Assembly (NCBI RefSeq): GCF_000189275.1
Contig: NZ_AEVT01000106.1
Coordinates: 19,846-83,845 of the forward strand
Direction: 5' to 3'
DNA: 64,000 bases
From: Vibrio sinaloensis DSM 21326
GTDB lineage: Bacteria; Pseudomonadota; Gammaproteobacteria; Enterobacterales; Vibrionaceae
Part shown: one piece after another, positions 55,772 to 64,000 of the stretch
How the letters are laid out: each line of letters starts with the position of its first letter
Position numbering within the stretch: the stretch's first letter is position 1
Notes under the pieces: model-generated
The model's input: the letters and a program-made list of their open reading frames with translations, nothing else
Told to the model about the DNA's origin: nothing
Databases searched by the model: none
Position numbers and translations under genes: made by a program

Positions 55772-56200
55772 ATGAGCTTTGAACTTCACCCTCAATTAGC
55801 CAAAGATACCACGATACTTGGTCAGTTCCCTTTGAGCGTCGCGTTGCTGCATAAAGACAATGCTGTGCCATGGGTCATTCTGGTCCCTAAACGTGCCAAC
55901 CTAAAAGAACTTCACCATTTACCTATGCAAGAGCAGCAGCAATTTTTGCTTGAGTCACAAGCCGTTAGCCAAGCTCTAGAGGCGACGTTTCAGCCAGATA
56001 AACTCAATCTGGGTGCACTAGGTAACATGGTGCCACAACTGCATATCCATCATATCGCAAGGTTCAAAGACGATGTGGCATGGCCTGGGCCGGTTTGGGG
56101 CAATACACAGGGGACATTTCGAACTCAAGCTGAGCAGCAAGAGCTGCACACGCGCATCAGTAACGTGCTTTCTTTGAGTAGTTTGTTTCAAAAGGCTTAG
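55772..56200 (+). CDS. HIT-domain protein
   Basis: The start at 55772 (MSFELHPQLAKDT) follows TGGAAC; the open frame further upstream runs through the argS terminator and is not used. The 142-residue product belongs to the HIT superfamily of nucleotide hydrolases and transferases. The catalytic triad reads HIHHI instead of HxHxH, with the third His replaced by Ile and an extra His in the middle; the following ARFKDDVAWPGPVWG is typical of this proteobacterial subgroup. The substrate is unknown. Confidence 0.87.
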   Translation: MSFELHPQLAKDTTILGQFPLSVALLHKDNAVPWVILVPKRANLKELHHLPMQEQQQFLLESQAVSQALEATFQPDKLNLGALGNMVPQLHIHHIARFKDDVAWPGPVWGNTQGTFRTQAEQQELHTRISNVLSLSSLFQKA

Positions 56201-56231
56201 TTTTTCTAATTAACCCTCTGTATTAGATACA

Positions 56232-56259
56232 AAAAAGCCGCTCTCTCGAGCGGCTTTTT
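56232..56259. terminator. bidirectional terminator
   Basis: AAAAAGCCGCTC (56232-56243), loop TCTC, GAGCGGCTTTTT (56248-56259). It separates the HIT gene from convergent feoC. Confidence 0.92.
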
Positions 56260-56270
56260 AATCAGCTTCA

Positions 56271-56501
56271 CTACATGGTAACCGTCATAGCCAAAGCATT
56301 ATTGTTGACCTTAGTATAGCGGACTCGCGTAATATGCTGGCTAGCATTGGTATCAACGAGGCGCGAAATAACCCCTTTTCGAATCCAAACCGACAACATC
56401 GCATCCACTCCGTCTTCACTCATGTGAAACTGCTTCGCAAGTTCCCGCTGGGAGACGCTACCGTGCTGGTCAATATAAAGCTTCAGGTCCGAAAGTATCA
56501 T
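56271..56501 (-). CDS. feoC: FeoC winged-helix protein
   Basis: This 76-residue protein has a winged-helix fold (MILSDLKLYIDQHGSVSQRE, LAKQFHMSEDGVDAML). It lacks the Cys cluster that binds Fe-S in enterobacterial FeoC, as is common in vibrios. In V. cholerae it interacts with the cytoplasmic part of FeoB. It overlaps feoB by 4 bp and is last in the operon. Confidence 0.92.
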   Translation of the reverse strand: MILSDLKLYIDQHGSVSQRELAKQFHMSEDGVDAMLSVWIRKGVISRLVDTNASQHITRVRYTKVNNNALAMTVTM

Positions 56502-58774
56502 GCCAATTTTACCTCTAACTGCTGAGCGGATTTTTGTCCTGCGGCTTTAAGCGCGCGGTAGGAAACAAATCCGACAGCAAAAATACCTACGATCCACGCG
56601 GCACTCGTTGCTGGGTGATCAACGAAATGAGTCGCCTGATAGTAAAGCGCAGCGCCGCCATAGGCTAATCCCATGGTCCAAACGGCAATGAAGCGAGCGT
56701 ATTTCTGACCAAACTCACGCACATAAGCACCCATGGCTGCAACACATGGAGTGTAAAGTAAGATAAAGATAAGGTAAGCAAATGCCGCGTTACCAGACGC
56801 AAAGTATCCTTTCAGGTTACCAAAAATTGAAGCATCCACTTCTTGCTCTTCTGCTACCGCTTGGCTATCTGTCAAGTCACCAACTTCAATACCGAGTGGA
56901 TCGGAGTAGCTCAAACCAGCTAAGTTGTCAGGAATCGACATAACCGCTTCCTCTAGACTTGCCATCAAATCGTACTCACCCGCGTCTTCATCACTTGGTG
57001 CGTAAAGACTATTTAACGTACCTACTACCGCTTCTTTGGCAAAAATACCCGTAATGATGCCAACGGTTGCTGGCCAGTTATCTTCCTCTACACCAATTGG
57101 AGCAAAGATAGGCGTGACCACTTGAGATACTTTCGACAGAACTGAATTCTCGCTATCTTCATTACCAAACGAACCATCGGTACCCACAGAATTTAGGAAA
57201 CTCAAGATAGTCACTACCACGACAATGGTCTTACCCGCACCGAGAACAAAACGCTTCAGCTTTTGCCAAGTTTTGATGACCACGTTACGCATCGTCGGTA
57301 GCTCATAGTCTGGCATCTCCATGACTAAGCTCTCGCTTGAGCCCGGATAAAGAGTGTTTTTCAACACTAAACCAGTAAAGACAGCCGCGGCAATACCAAG
57401 TAAATACAAAGCAAATACAATGTTCTGGCCACTTTCTGGGAAAAACGCTGCTGCAAAAAGCGCATAAACAGGAAGACGCGCACCGCACGACATAAATGGA
57501 GCCATAGATGCTGCCAACTTACGTTCACGCTCTTGGTCTAACGTTCGCGTCGCCATGATGGACGGCACGTTACAACCGAAACCGAGAACCAGTGGCACAA
57601 ATGCTTTGCCTGGCAAACCAATCTTCTGCATTACTTTGTCGAGAACAAAGGCGGCACGAGACATGTAGCCAGAACTTTCTAGAACCGCTAAGAACAGGTA
57701 CAAACAAGCGATAACAGGAATGAATGTCGCAACCGTTTGGATACCACCGCCTACACCGTCGGCGATGAGGGTAACCAACCAGACTGGTAGGTGATCATCC
57801 AGTAAGTAATGTCCGCCATCAACCAGTAAAGCGCCGACACCAATATCAAAGAAATCAATAAATGCGCTACCGATATTAATTGAGAACATGAACATCAAGT
57901 ACATCACAACAAAGAAGAATGGGACGCCTACCCACTTGTTCAGAATGACCGCATCCACTTTTTCTGTGAAGTTATGGCTTAGTTTGCCCTCAGTACGACG
58001 GATATGTTTGCATTGCTCATGTAGGAAAGTGTACTTCACATCAGCAACAAGTAAATCAACGTCAATATCTAAACTGGCACGTACAGTTTGCACTTTCTCA
58101 CGTTCAGTTTGGGCAAGCGCGTTATTTACCATGAGATCGTTTTCAAGAGCACGGATCGCCATCGCTCGAGGCGCAACTTGAGTTTGCTCAGCGAATACTG
58201 GTTCTACTTCTTTGATTGCTTGCTCAAATTCGCTGCCGTAGTTCAACTGCAACTCATCCAGAGCCACACCCTGCACGATCGCCTTGTGTAACTGAGCTTT
58301 AAATGACTGAACCTGGCCACGATTGTTAGCAGAGATGGCAAAAACTGGGCAACCCAGCATTTTCTCCAGAGCTTTGGTATCGATTGTTTGACGCTCTCGC
58401 TTAAGCGCATCCATTTTATTTAGGACAACAACCATAGGGCGACCGAGTTCGCGCAGTTGCAATGTCATATATAAGCTGCGCTCTAAACATGTCGCATCAA
58501 CAACGTTAATAATAAGATCCGCAGGATGAGTAAGAACGGCGCGAGAGGCAATCGACTCATCGATGCTATTGCTATCGTTACCACTGTCTAACGCATAGAT
58601 GCCAGGTAAATCAGTAAGAGAAAAGTGATCGCCAGAATGTGAATACTTACCTGTTTTCTTCTCGACAGTGACACCTGCCCAGTTACCAACTTGTTGTTTA
58701 GCACCAGTCAGGCCGTTAAATAGAGTTGTCTTACCACTGTTAGGATTACCAACAGTCAGAATTTGGTATTCCAT
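56498..58774 (-). CDS. feoB: ferrous iron transporter FeoB
   Basis: This 758-residue protein has an N-terminal G-protein domain (P-loop GNPNSGKTTLFN, residues 9-20; DLPGIY; NKMDA), a GDI-like helical spacer, and a membrane region with two Gate motifs (GFGCNVPSIMATRTL; FAKEAVVGTL). It imports Fe2+ across the inner membrane under anoxic or acidic conditions. Its start overlaps the feoA stop by one base. Confidence 0.97.
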   Translation of the reverse strand: MEYQILTVGNPNSGKTTLFNGLTGAKQQVGNWAGVTVEKKTGKYSHSGDHFSLTDLPGIYALDSGNDSNSIDESIASRAVLTHPADLIINVVDATCLERSLYMTLQLRELGRPMVVVLNKMDALKRERQTIDTKALEKMLGCPVFAISANNRGQVQSFKAQLHKAIVQGVALDELQLNYGSEFEQAIKEVEPVFAEQTQVAPRAMAIRALENDLMVNNALAQTEREKVQTVRASLDIDVDLLVADVKYTFLHEQCKHIRRTEGKLSHNFTEKVDAVILNKWVGVPFFFVVMYLMFMFSINIGSAFIDFFDIGVGALLVDGGHYLLDDHLPVWLVTLIADGVGGGIQTVATFIPVIACLYLFLAVLESSGYMSRAAFVLDKVMQKIGLPGKAFVPLVLGFGCNVPSIMATRTLDQERERKLAASMAPFMSCGARLPVYALFAAAFFPESGQNIVFALYLLGIAAAVFTGLVLKNTLYPGSSESLVMEMPDYELPTMRNVVIKTWQKLKRFVLGAGKTIVVVVTILSFLNSVGTDGSFGNEDSENSVLSKVSQVVTPIFAPIGVEEDNWPATVGIITGIFAKEAVVGTLNSLYAPSDEDAGEYDLMASLEEAVMSIPDNLAGLSYSDPLGIEVGDLTDSQAVAEEQEVDASIFGNLKGYFASGNAAFAYLIFILLYTPCVAAMGAYVREFGQKYARFIAVWTMGLAYGGAALYYQATHFVDHPATSAAWIVGIFAVGFVSYRALKAAGQKSAQQLEVKLA

Positions 58775-59001
58775 TAGTTCACCTCCACAGTGATCGAATT
58801 TGCGATGTTTTCACGAACCGCCAAGGAGACTCCGCGTACCTCGACTTGCAGAGGGTCACCCATAGGTGCTCTGCGAATTAAAGTTACAGGGGTTTTCGGT
58901 AGCAGCCCCATAACCATCAGTTTCTTTCTTACGTCGTTAGAGAGCTCATTGAATCCAGTAATGGTGGCTTGTTGCCCTTGTTGTAATTGTGAGAGTTTCA
59001 T
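58774..59001 (-). CDS. feoA: ferrous iron transport protein FeoA
   Basis: This 75-residue SH3-like protein (MKLSQLQQGQQATI, LMVMGLLPKTPVTLIRRAPMGDP in two parts) is needed for FeoB function. It is first in the feoABC operon. A Fur box ends 20 bp upstream and an FNR-like site lies further out, matching iron and anaerobic control reported for feo operons. Confidence 0.96.
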   Translation of the reverse strand: MKLSQLQQGQQATITGFNELSNDVRKKLMVMGLLPKTPVTLIRRAPMGDPLQVEVRGVSLAVRENIANSITVEVN

Positions 59002-59020
59002 AATCAGGCCAGAATATACA

Positions 59021-59039
59021 AATGAAAAGTATTTTTATT
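59021..59039. promoter_or_regulatory. candidate Fur box upstream of feoA
   Basis: AATGAAAAGTATTTTTATT matches the 19-bp Fur palindrome at about 15 of 18 informative positions. Confidence 0.55.
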
Positions 59040-59077
59040 AACGCTCGCAATTCTATCCTCACCACATGTAACAAATC

Positions 59078-59091
59078 TTGTCTGAAATCAA
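59078..59091. promoter_or_regulatory. candidate FNR site upstream of feoA
   Basis: TTGTCTGAAATCAA matches TTGAT-N4-ATCAA at 8 of 10 positions; one half-site is perfect. It is about 80 bp before the feoA start. Confidence 0.35.
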
Positions 59092-59317
59092 TCTTTGCAC
59101 TTTTGCTGGTCGTTAGTTTCGTTAAAAAAGCTCCCGTCAATTACGTTAAAAACCAAGCATCGCAAACTTATCCCAAAAGTAACTCGAGACAAAAATAAGT
59201 AAAAAACTGAGTAAAAACAATTTAAAAACAACAACTTAATAAAACTGTCGCTTTTATCATGTAACAATGGCGTTAATTTTATAAGTAAAATAAGGCGGTA
59301 CGTTTATAGTTAATCAC

Positions 59318-59443
59318 GTCAGCGGGGACATCCCTAAAGACAAAGAATTCCAGAGGTGGCGCAACCGCGTCACTCCGGCAGCAAGCGAAGGTGTCATTGG
59401 CACCCGTGGTATAGTCCCCCCGGCTATACCACGTTATTTTTTC
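59318..59443 (+). ncRNA. tfoR: TfoR small RNA (chitin-induced competence)
   Basis: The region between feoA and tfoS carries a structured plus-strand RNA, the place where V. cholerae encodes TfoR, the sRNA that activates tfoX translation. Visible elements are a GUGGCGC-AACC-GCGUCAC hairpin (about 59355-59373), GGUGUC-AUU-GGCACC (about 59390-59404), and a terminator CGTGGTATAG (59405-59414)/CTATACCACG (59424-59433) with TTATTTTTT. The 5' end is uncertain: TATAGT at 59305-59310 predicts about 59318, but the roughly 102-nt length I recall for V. cholerae would place it near 59340. Transcription is activated by TfoS, whose gene is adjacent. Confidence 0.75.
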
Positions 59444-59537
59444 TTATCTCTTATCTCTTATCTCTTATCTCTTATCTCTTATCTCTTATCTCTTATCTCT
59501 TATCTCTTATCTCTTATCTCTTATCTCTTATCTCTTA
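59443..59537. repeat. 7-bp tandem repeat (TTATCTC), about 13.6 copies
   Basis: Perfect heptamer units over 95 bp begin within the T-tract of the tfoR terminator and end 136 bp before the tfoS stop. A heptamer array is prone to slippage and is likely to vary between strains. No protein function is credible for the repeats. Confidence 0.97.
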
Positions 59538-59637
59538 GATAATTTCCCAAAACAAACCCGTCGGTAAAGCATCACCGCTTCTAACGCAATGTCATTGAGA
59601 CTCAACGGCTTGAGTACTGGAAAAGAAACAAGGTATA

Positions 59638-59657
59638 GCCCTCCATGATTGAAGGGC
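59638..59657 (-). terminator. terminator of tfoS
   Basis: GCCCTCC (59638-59644), 6-base loop, GAAGGGC (59651-59657), with T-rich TTGTTTCTTTT downstream on the minus strand; one G-U pair. Confidence 0.6.
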
Positions 59658-59672
59658 GTGTGGATTGTTAGA

Positions 59673-62600
59673 TTAGTGTTCTTTTTGTTCTACGAACTGG
59701 GTAGGTGGGACACCAAAGCGATGCTTGAAGCGTTGGCTAAAATAGGACGGGTCGTTGAAACCACACTCAAACGCAACGTCTGAGACTTTCTCCCCGGCTA
59801 ATAATCGACGACATGCATTGTCTAAACGCACTTCCGTTAAATACTCGGTAAAGGTCTTTTCTATACTGGATTTAAGGCGCCGCTGTAAGCTTCGTTCAGA
59901 AACAAACAATAGCTTCGCTGCAGCTGAGGTACCAAAATCGGGATCGGCGAATCTTTCATCAACGAGGTTGCGAACTTTATTAAGCCAAGGATCTTCATTC
60001 GACGAGTCAAGGTGCTCTTCCTGTGGTGACGCTAAAATAACCGATTCTTCATTAAACGAGTCACTACCCTGCCAAGTCAACTCCAACAAGTTTCTATCGG
60101 GTGAGCTATGAGTCGTCATGTTGCCACCACTTTGTGCCACTAAATTTTGAATGGTTTGCAGTGCGACAGACTGGTTGTAGCTTTCTAGAGAGTCTCCTTG
60201 ATCGACAATAGCTAAGGTGATCCATTGCTCTTCTCGACGAACCGTCATCAATACCGATTGATTTCGGTAACAGCGCTTGGTAATGCTGTCCATAACACTG
60301 TTCAAAAGCTCGTCGAGGTTAAAATTAGACAAACAAACATAACTTTCGGACTCTTCGTTTGATGTAAACTCTACCTGTATACCCAGCTTAACCAACTCTT
60401 CTTCCCAGCCGTTCAAAACCGAGTGCAGGATCAAGTCTAGGTTATATACGGGCTTGGCTTCACCATTCGTTGTCCTTACATGCAGCAGTAAATCCAACTC
60501 TTGCATTAGATAGTCGAGCACTTTTTTATACTGGCTAGAATTCGACAAAAGCTGCTCTGCTGCTTGGTTATTGAGCCTCTCTTTCATCGACTCAATCGAT
60601 TGATCCATAATCAGACGACGAATTTGCAGTTGTTTGCGCAATTGCTGATTGTTGCTGAGTAAGATGCGACTTTGATGGCGAAGCTGATTGGTTTTTAGGG
60701 CAACCTGAGCTTTCAGTTGACGGTTTACTCTGGTCATAATTCGAGAACGCCAATAAACGATACCGGCCAGCAGTGCAGACACCACGATAAAATAACCAAT
60801 TAGAGCATAGTTGGTTAAAAACCAAGGTTTAGCGACGTAAAAATCAAACTGGTTACTTTGCCCACGCTGATTTTTATTCAGTACCGCCCTAACATCGAGC
60901 TGGTAATGGCCTGGCATCAAGTGATCAATATTGAGCGTAGAGCCATCTAGAAGTTGCCACTCTTCCTGATTTAATCGATATTCTAAATGCACTTTATTGA
61001 CTTGAGGTAAAACACCGAATTGAAACGAGATCGACTCTCCATACCCCAACTCGAGCTGATGTTTGCTCGCTTCACCTAACGAGCGTAAAGTTTGATTCAC
61101 TTTGACTTGGCCAATAATCACCTTAACATCGGGTAGCCGACTCACAACCAACTGATGCGTGTTCACCTTAACGAGCCCAGTATAAGTACCTAATATTAAA
61201 GTCCTCTGACTGTCTGAACCATAACTACAAAGGCCTGGAGCAAACTCATTACTGATCAATCCAAACGGCTCACCGTAGTGGCGCACCAACTGTCCATCTC
61301 GCGCATAACGCGATAGTCCGGCCGAAGAAGTTAGCCAAACCCCATCTTGATTCGCAATGAGACATTTGGGGGTAATGTGCCCATCTAGCAGCCCTATTGG
61401 TTCAACATGGCCGGTATTGAGGTCAAATTGATACAAGCCATAACGACCGGCAACCCAAAGATTTTTATCTGAGACTTGAACAATGTTGGTCACTAATCCG
61501 TAGGGGATGCTCTCACCAATGAAGTTGACTTGACCATCTCGCATCACATACACACCATGCTCCGTGCCAAGAACCAGATAACCATGGGAAGTCACTGTCA
61601 TCTCTGTAAGCTGTGCAGGTAAGTACTTCCTTATCATCCATTCAGCGCCATACTGAGTTAGTTGGCCTGTTGTCAGTTGGTAGCTCCAAAGTTGTTTGTC
61701 ACTTGCCCCCCACAACTGATTGTTGTCATCCAGCTCAATATATCGAATAGGCGACGATTTTAGATAAAGGGGTAACTCAGAATCATCGATCATTTCCCCA
61801 GTGACGGCATCAATACACTTAATGCCCTCATCAGTAGCAAGCCAAAGAACACCATTGATCTCAACCAGGTCGTGAACCTTACCTCTATAGATGAGTTGCT
61901 TTGAACTTACTTTAGTGAGGCTCACTTGATAAAGACCCACATCTGAAAGCATCCAATAACCTTCGCTGTTTTCCATTCTGCGTAAGTAGTGGGCAATATT
62001 TCGGTTTATACCCGTCGACATCAAACGTTCAGGATAACGTTCAAAGTTATGAGAAAACTGGGAGAAATATCGAACACCTCTATCAGTCGCGATCCAGATA
62101 CCGCCAACATGGTCGTTGAGTAGCGCATAAATTTTGCCATGTTGAACAATGCTGTCATTCGAACCCGATGAGGTTAAGCGCTGAGTTTCACCAGTCAAAA
62201 AGGAGTAGACGATTAACCCCTTCTCAGTTCCTATCCAATACTCTTGACTGGTTTCAGTAATGCTAAGGACATGCGAACCTTCGATCTCTTTGACCGCTTT
62301 ACTCGGATCTTCGATATTAAATATCAGAGCACCATTTAACGAACCAATCACCAGCTCTCTACGTTTATCCGAGAAGTAGAGTTTTTCGACATAGTGTTGG
62401 CCAGAGCTAGCGATATGATCAAACCGTGAACCATCAGAGAGATAAACCCCTGCATTGGTCGCGACCACCCATTTGGAGAAGATGTATTTCGCGTCATTTA
62501 TTTGGATATTGGAGGTTTGGCTGTACTGATAGAGAGACAGCAAAGAGTAAGTATTAAAGTCTCCTGTATCGACGTCATACGTATAAAAGCTGGTGTCGTC

Positions 62601-63008
62601 TGACAGCCAAATAAATCGCTTAGAGGCTCCTATCCGCTGTATCTCAATACCTGGCTGCAAACTAAAAATCAGTTCGCGTTCTTTATTTGGCTCTGTTCGA
62701 TATATTTCATTGTGGAAGAAAGACCAAAATGCATTATCAATAAAAGCAACTTGGTCAACATCGTGCTCAATCGCGGATCCAGAGCCAGGAATGATATCTT
62801 GGCCGTCAAAAAACAGAATCTGATTGCGAACATCTTGAAACCAGATGCCCCCCCCATCAGCCAAAAACAGTTGTTTAGCCGCAAAGACCTTTCCTTGTGC
62901 TTGCGTTGGTAAAGGATAGAACACCGTTGGTGTAGGCTCTGCAGCCTTTAGCGCAAAAGCAAAGTTGAAAAAAATAATTATCCAGAAGGCTCTAGTCACC
63001 AAAAGCAT
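59673..63008 (-). CDS. tfoS: membrane-bound AraC-type regulator TfoS
   Basis: Taken from ATG 63008, the product is 1111 residues; the frame extends to a GTG at 63053, and a GTG at 62999, 9 bp after TTAGGG, is also likely. It has a signal sequence, a periplasmic beta-propeller of Reg_prop repeats (GGIWIATDRGVRYF, EGYWMLSDVGLYQV, DGVWLTSSAGLSRY), a Y_Y_Y domain, one membrane helix (about 735-757), a coiled coil, a degenerate ATPase-like stretch and a C-terminal AraC HTH (LLFVSERSLQRRL; VAFECGFNDPSYFSQRF). TfoS senses chitin oligosaccharides and activates tfoR, leading to TfoX and natural competence. It lies next to tfoR and znuA as in V. cholerae. Confidence 0.9.
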   Translation of the reverse strand: MLLVTRAFWIIIFFNFAFALKAAEPTPTVFYPLPTQAQGKVFAAKQLFLADGGGIWFQDVRNQILFFDGQDIIPGSGSAIEHDVDQVAFIDNAFWSFFHNEIYRTEPNKERELIFSLQPGIEIQRIGASKRFIWLSDDTSFYTYDVDTGDFNTYSLLSLYQYSQTSNIQINDAKYIFSKWVVATNAGVYLSDGSRFDHIASSGQHYVEKLYFSDKRRELVIGSLNGALIFNIEDPSKAVKEIEGSHVLSITETSQEYWIGTEKGLIVYSFLTGETQRLTSSGSNDSIVQHGKIYALLNDHVGGIWIATDRGVRYFSQFSHNFERYPERLMSTGINRNIAHYLRRMENSEGYWMLSDVGLYQVSLTKVSSKQLIYRGKVHDLVEINGVLWLATDEGIKCIDAVTGEMIDDSELPLYLKSSPIRYIELDDNNQLWGASDKQLWSYQLTTGQLTQYGAEWMIRKYLPAQLTEMTVTSHGYLVLGTEHGVYVMRDGQVNFIGESIPYGLVTNIVQVSDKNLWVAGRYGLYQFDLNTGHVEPIGLLDGHITPKCLIANQDGVWLTSSAGLSRYARDGQLVRHYGEPFGLISNEFAPGLCSYGSDSQRTLILGTYTGLVKVNTHQLVVSRLPDVKVIIGQVKVNQTLRSLGEASKHQLELGYGESISFQFGVLPQVNKVHLEYRLNQEEWQLLDGSTLNIDHLMPGHYQLDVRAVLNKNQRGQSNQFDFYVAKPWFLTNYALIGYFIVVSALLAGIVYWRSRIMTRVNRQLKAQVALKTNQLRHQSRILLSNNQQLRKQLQIRRLIMDQSIESMKERLNNQAAEQLLSNSSQYKKVLDYLMQELDLLLHVRTTNGEAKPVYNLDLILHSVLNGWEEELVKLGIQVEFTSNEESESYVCLSNFNLDELLNSVMDSITKRCYRNQSVLMTVRREEQWITLAIVDQGDSLESYNQSVALQTIQNLVAQSGGNMTTHSSPDRNLLELTWQGSDSFNEESVILASPQEEHLDSSNEDPWLNKVRNLVDERFADPDFGTSAAAKLLFVSERSLQRRLKSSIEKTFTEYLTEVRLDNACRRLLAGEKVSDVAFECGFNDPSYFSQRFKHRFGVPPTQFVEQKEH

Positions 63009-63199
63009 CCCTAACAGCAATAAAGAAAGAAACGAGAATCCGTTGACGTGCACAGCAATTATACCGTCAACTTAACTATTTATTTTGTGGAGATAATTAT
63101 CTAAGAATAGGAAGATTTCACAAGTCAGACTGCGACTTGAGGCTGACTTTTCTAGCCAAACTCACACCTAGAAGTGGAACGTTATGTGAATCTGTTGAA

Positions 63200-63222
63200 A
63201 AAGGGAGCGATGTGCTCCCTTT
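63200..63222 (-). terminator. intrinsic terminator of znuA
   Basis: AAAGGGAGC (63200-63208), loop GATGT, GCTCCCTTT (63214-63222), followed on the minus strand by TTCAACAG. It lies 4 bp beyond the znuA stop. Confidence 0.8.
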
Positions 63223-63226
63223 TTGA

Positions 63227-64000
63227 TTAACCTTTTAAGCAATTAAGAAAACTATCAGCTAGCTGTTGCTTGAATTTAAAGTAGGCGCCAGCCCCGACTG
63301 GAACATCTGTACCAAGAGGATCAAGAACGCCGATGTTGGCATTACTACCTCGAGTCACCGACTCAACGACGGCAGGAGTAAATTGGGGTTCTGAGAAAAC
63401 GCATTTTGCCTGTTCTGCAGTCAACGCTTTACGAATCTTGATCAGCGTTTTTGCACCCGGCTTACGTTCAGGACTCACAGTAAAGTGACCCAGTTGGTTG
63501 AGCTCAAAATCTTGCTCAAAGTAACCATAGGCATCATGGAATACAAAGTAGCCTTGATCTTTAATAGGCTCCAGAGCTAGCTTCAGCTCGTTTTGCTGTT
63601 GCTCTAGAGTACCCAAAAACTTCACTAGATTACTCTGATATGCTTGCGCATTTTGACTATCAATACTCACCAGCTTATCGGTGATGGCTTGCGCAACTTG
63701 CTTTGTCGTCTTGTAACCCAACCAAAAGTGCGGATCATGGCTACCGTGATCATGGCCATGATGATCTTCATGCCCACCACTAAACTCACGCAGTTCCAAC
63801 CCCTCTACTTGGCTCAAGGTAAGCACTGATGACTGCCCTTCAAGCGACTTAACAAGGAAAGCTTCTAGATCACGGCCAAACCAAACGACTAAATCTGCAC
63901 TACGAATACGCTTTACATCAGAAGGTTTAAGCGCATAATCGTGCGGAGAAGTGTTTGAACCAAGTAGAACACCAGGCTCTGTGACACCAAGAGTCAGTTC
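63227..64000 (-). CDS. znuA: zinc ABC transporter substrate-binding protein ZnuA (5' end outside window)
   Basis: The minus strand is open from the window edge to the stop at 63227, giving the last 257 residues. Conserved elements are SPHDYALKPSDVKRIRSADLV (first His ligand in HDY), a His-rich acidic loop (GGHEDHHGHDHGSHDPHFW), VFHDAYGYFE and VFSEPQFTP. ZnuA binds Zn2+ in the periplasm and passes it to ZnuBC. The His-rich loop is typical of the group and may act as a zinc trap. The final Cys pairs in SFLNC and KCVFSEP are conserved. Zur control cannot be seen because the promoter is outside. Confidence 0.93.
   Translation of the reverse strand, partial: ELTLGVTEPGVLLGSNTSPHDYALKPSDVKRIRSADLVVWFGRDLEAFLVKSLEGQSSVLTLSQVEGLELREFSGGHEDHHGHDHGSHDPHFWLGYKTTKQVAQAITDKLVSIDSQNAQAYQSNLVKFLGTLEQQQNELKLALEPIKDQGYFVFHDAYGYFEQDFELNQLGHFTVSPERKPGAKTLIKIRKALTAEQAKCVFSEPQFTPAVVESVTRGSNANIGVLDPLGTDVPVGAGAYFKFKQQLADSFLNCLKG

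Noticed and set aside
59318..59410. c-di-GMP-I (GEMM) or lysine riboswitch
   Set aside because: A few words such as CACTCCGG look similar, but the GNRA loop, GACGCAAAGC and lysine-box motifs are missing and no gene lies downstream on the plus strand.
59443..59537. CRISPR array
   Set aside because: Contiguous 7-bp tandem units without spacers, and no cas genes nearby.
59356..59538. 60-codon plus-strand frame with repeated SYLLSLI units
   Set aside because: It runs through the tfoR hairpins and the heptamer array; the apparent protein repeat is only the 7-bp repeat read in frame.

Overview
The window is chromosomal DNA of a Vibrio species (Gammaproteobacteria, Vibrionaceae), probably chromosome 1. 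The evidence is the presence and order of aphB, dnaX-ybaB-recR, the ccmABCDEFGHI cluster, the flhA-flhF-flhG-fliA-cheYZAB-parC-parP-cheW operon, argS, feoABC, tfoR/tfoS and znuA. From memory, most of these sit in two separate blocks of V. cholerae chromosome I; here they are contiguous. I cannot name the species. No prophage, insertion sequence, CRISPR array, rRNA or tRNA gene was seen.

Layout. 1-4.3 kb: catecholate-siderophore locus (partial AraC regulator, Fur box, periplasmic enterochelin-type esterase, TonB receptor broken by a frameshift). 4.3-7.8 kb: MscS-type channel, two cysteine-cluster proteins (YcgN, YkgJ), aquaporin Z. 7.9-12.4 kb: an RstAB-like two-component system followed by a DUF2860 outer-membrane protein and a probable lipoprotein. 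12.4-16.9 kb (minus): recR, ybaB, dnaX (with a preserved tau/gamma frameshift site), apt, ybaN and an unlisted 43-residue membrane protein. 17-19.8 kb: RssB-like response regulator, aphB and a nitroreductase. 19.9-28.5 kb: fatty-acid region with fadIJ, a PsrA-like operator, a candidate FNR-controlled small RNA, an ECF sigma/DUF3379 anti-sigma pair and two FadL porins.

28.5-36.4 kb (minus): mlaA and the complete cytochrome c maturation operon. 36.6-49.3 kb (minus): the chemotaxis/flagellar operon, led by flhA from a sigma-54-type promoter and including the polar-array proteins ParC and ParP. 49.5-56.2 kb: sixA, a pitrilysin-family peptidase, yecM, argS and a HIT protein. 56.2-59.0 kb (minus): feoABC. 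59.0-63.1 kb: the chitin-competence pair tfoR (sRNA) and tfoS, separated by a 7-bp tandem repeat. 63.2-64 kb: the 3' part of znuA.

The strongest new-looking element is the candidate sRNA at about 23601-23757 (minus strand). It has three hairpins, a U-rich terminator, a -10 box, and a 9/10 FNR box centred 41.5 bp upstream of the predicted first base. Other items worth attention are the dnaX slippage site, the in-frame Glu-Pro hexamer tract in parP, the three-fold motif in the CheA linker, the degenerate kinase-like segment in TfoS, and the frameshifted TonB receptor.
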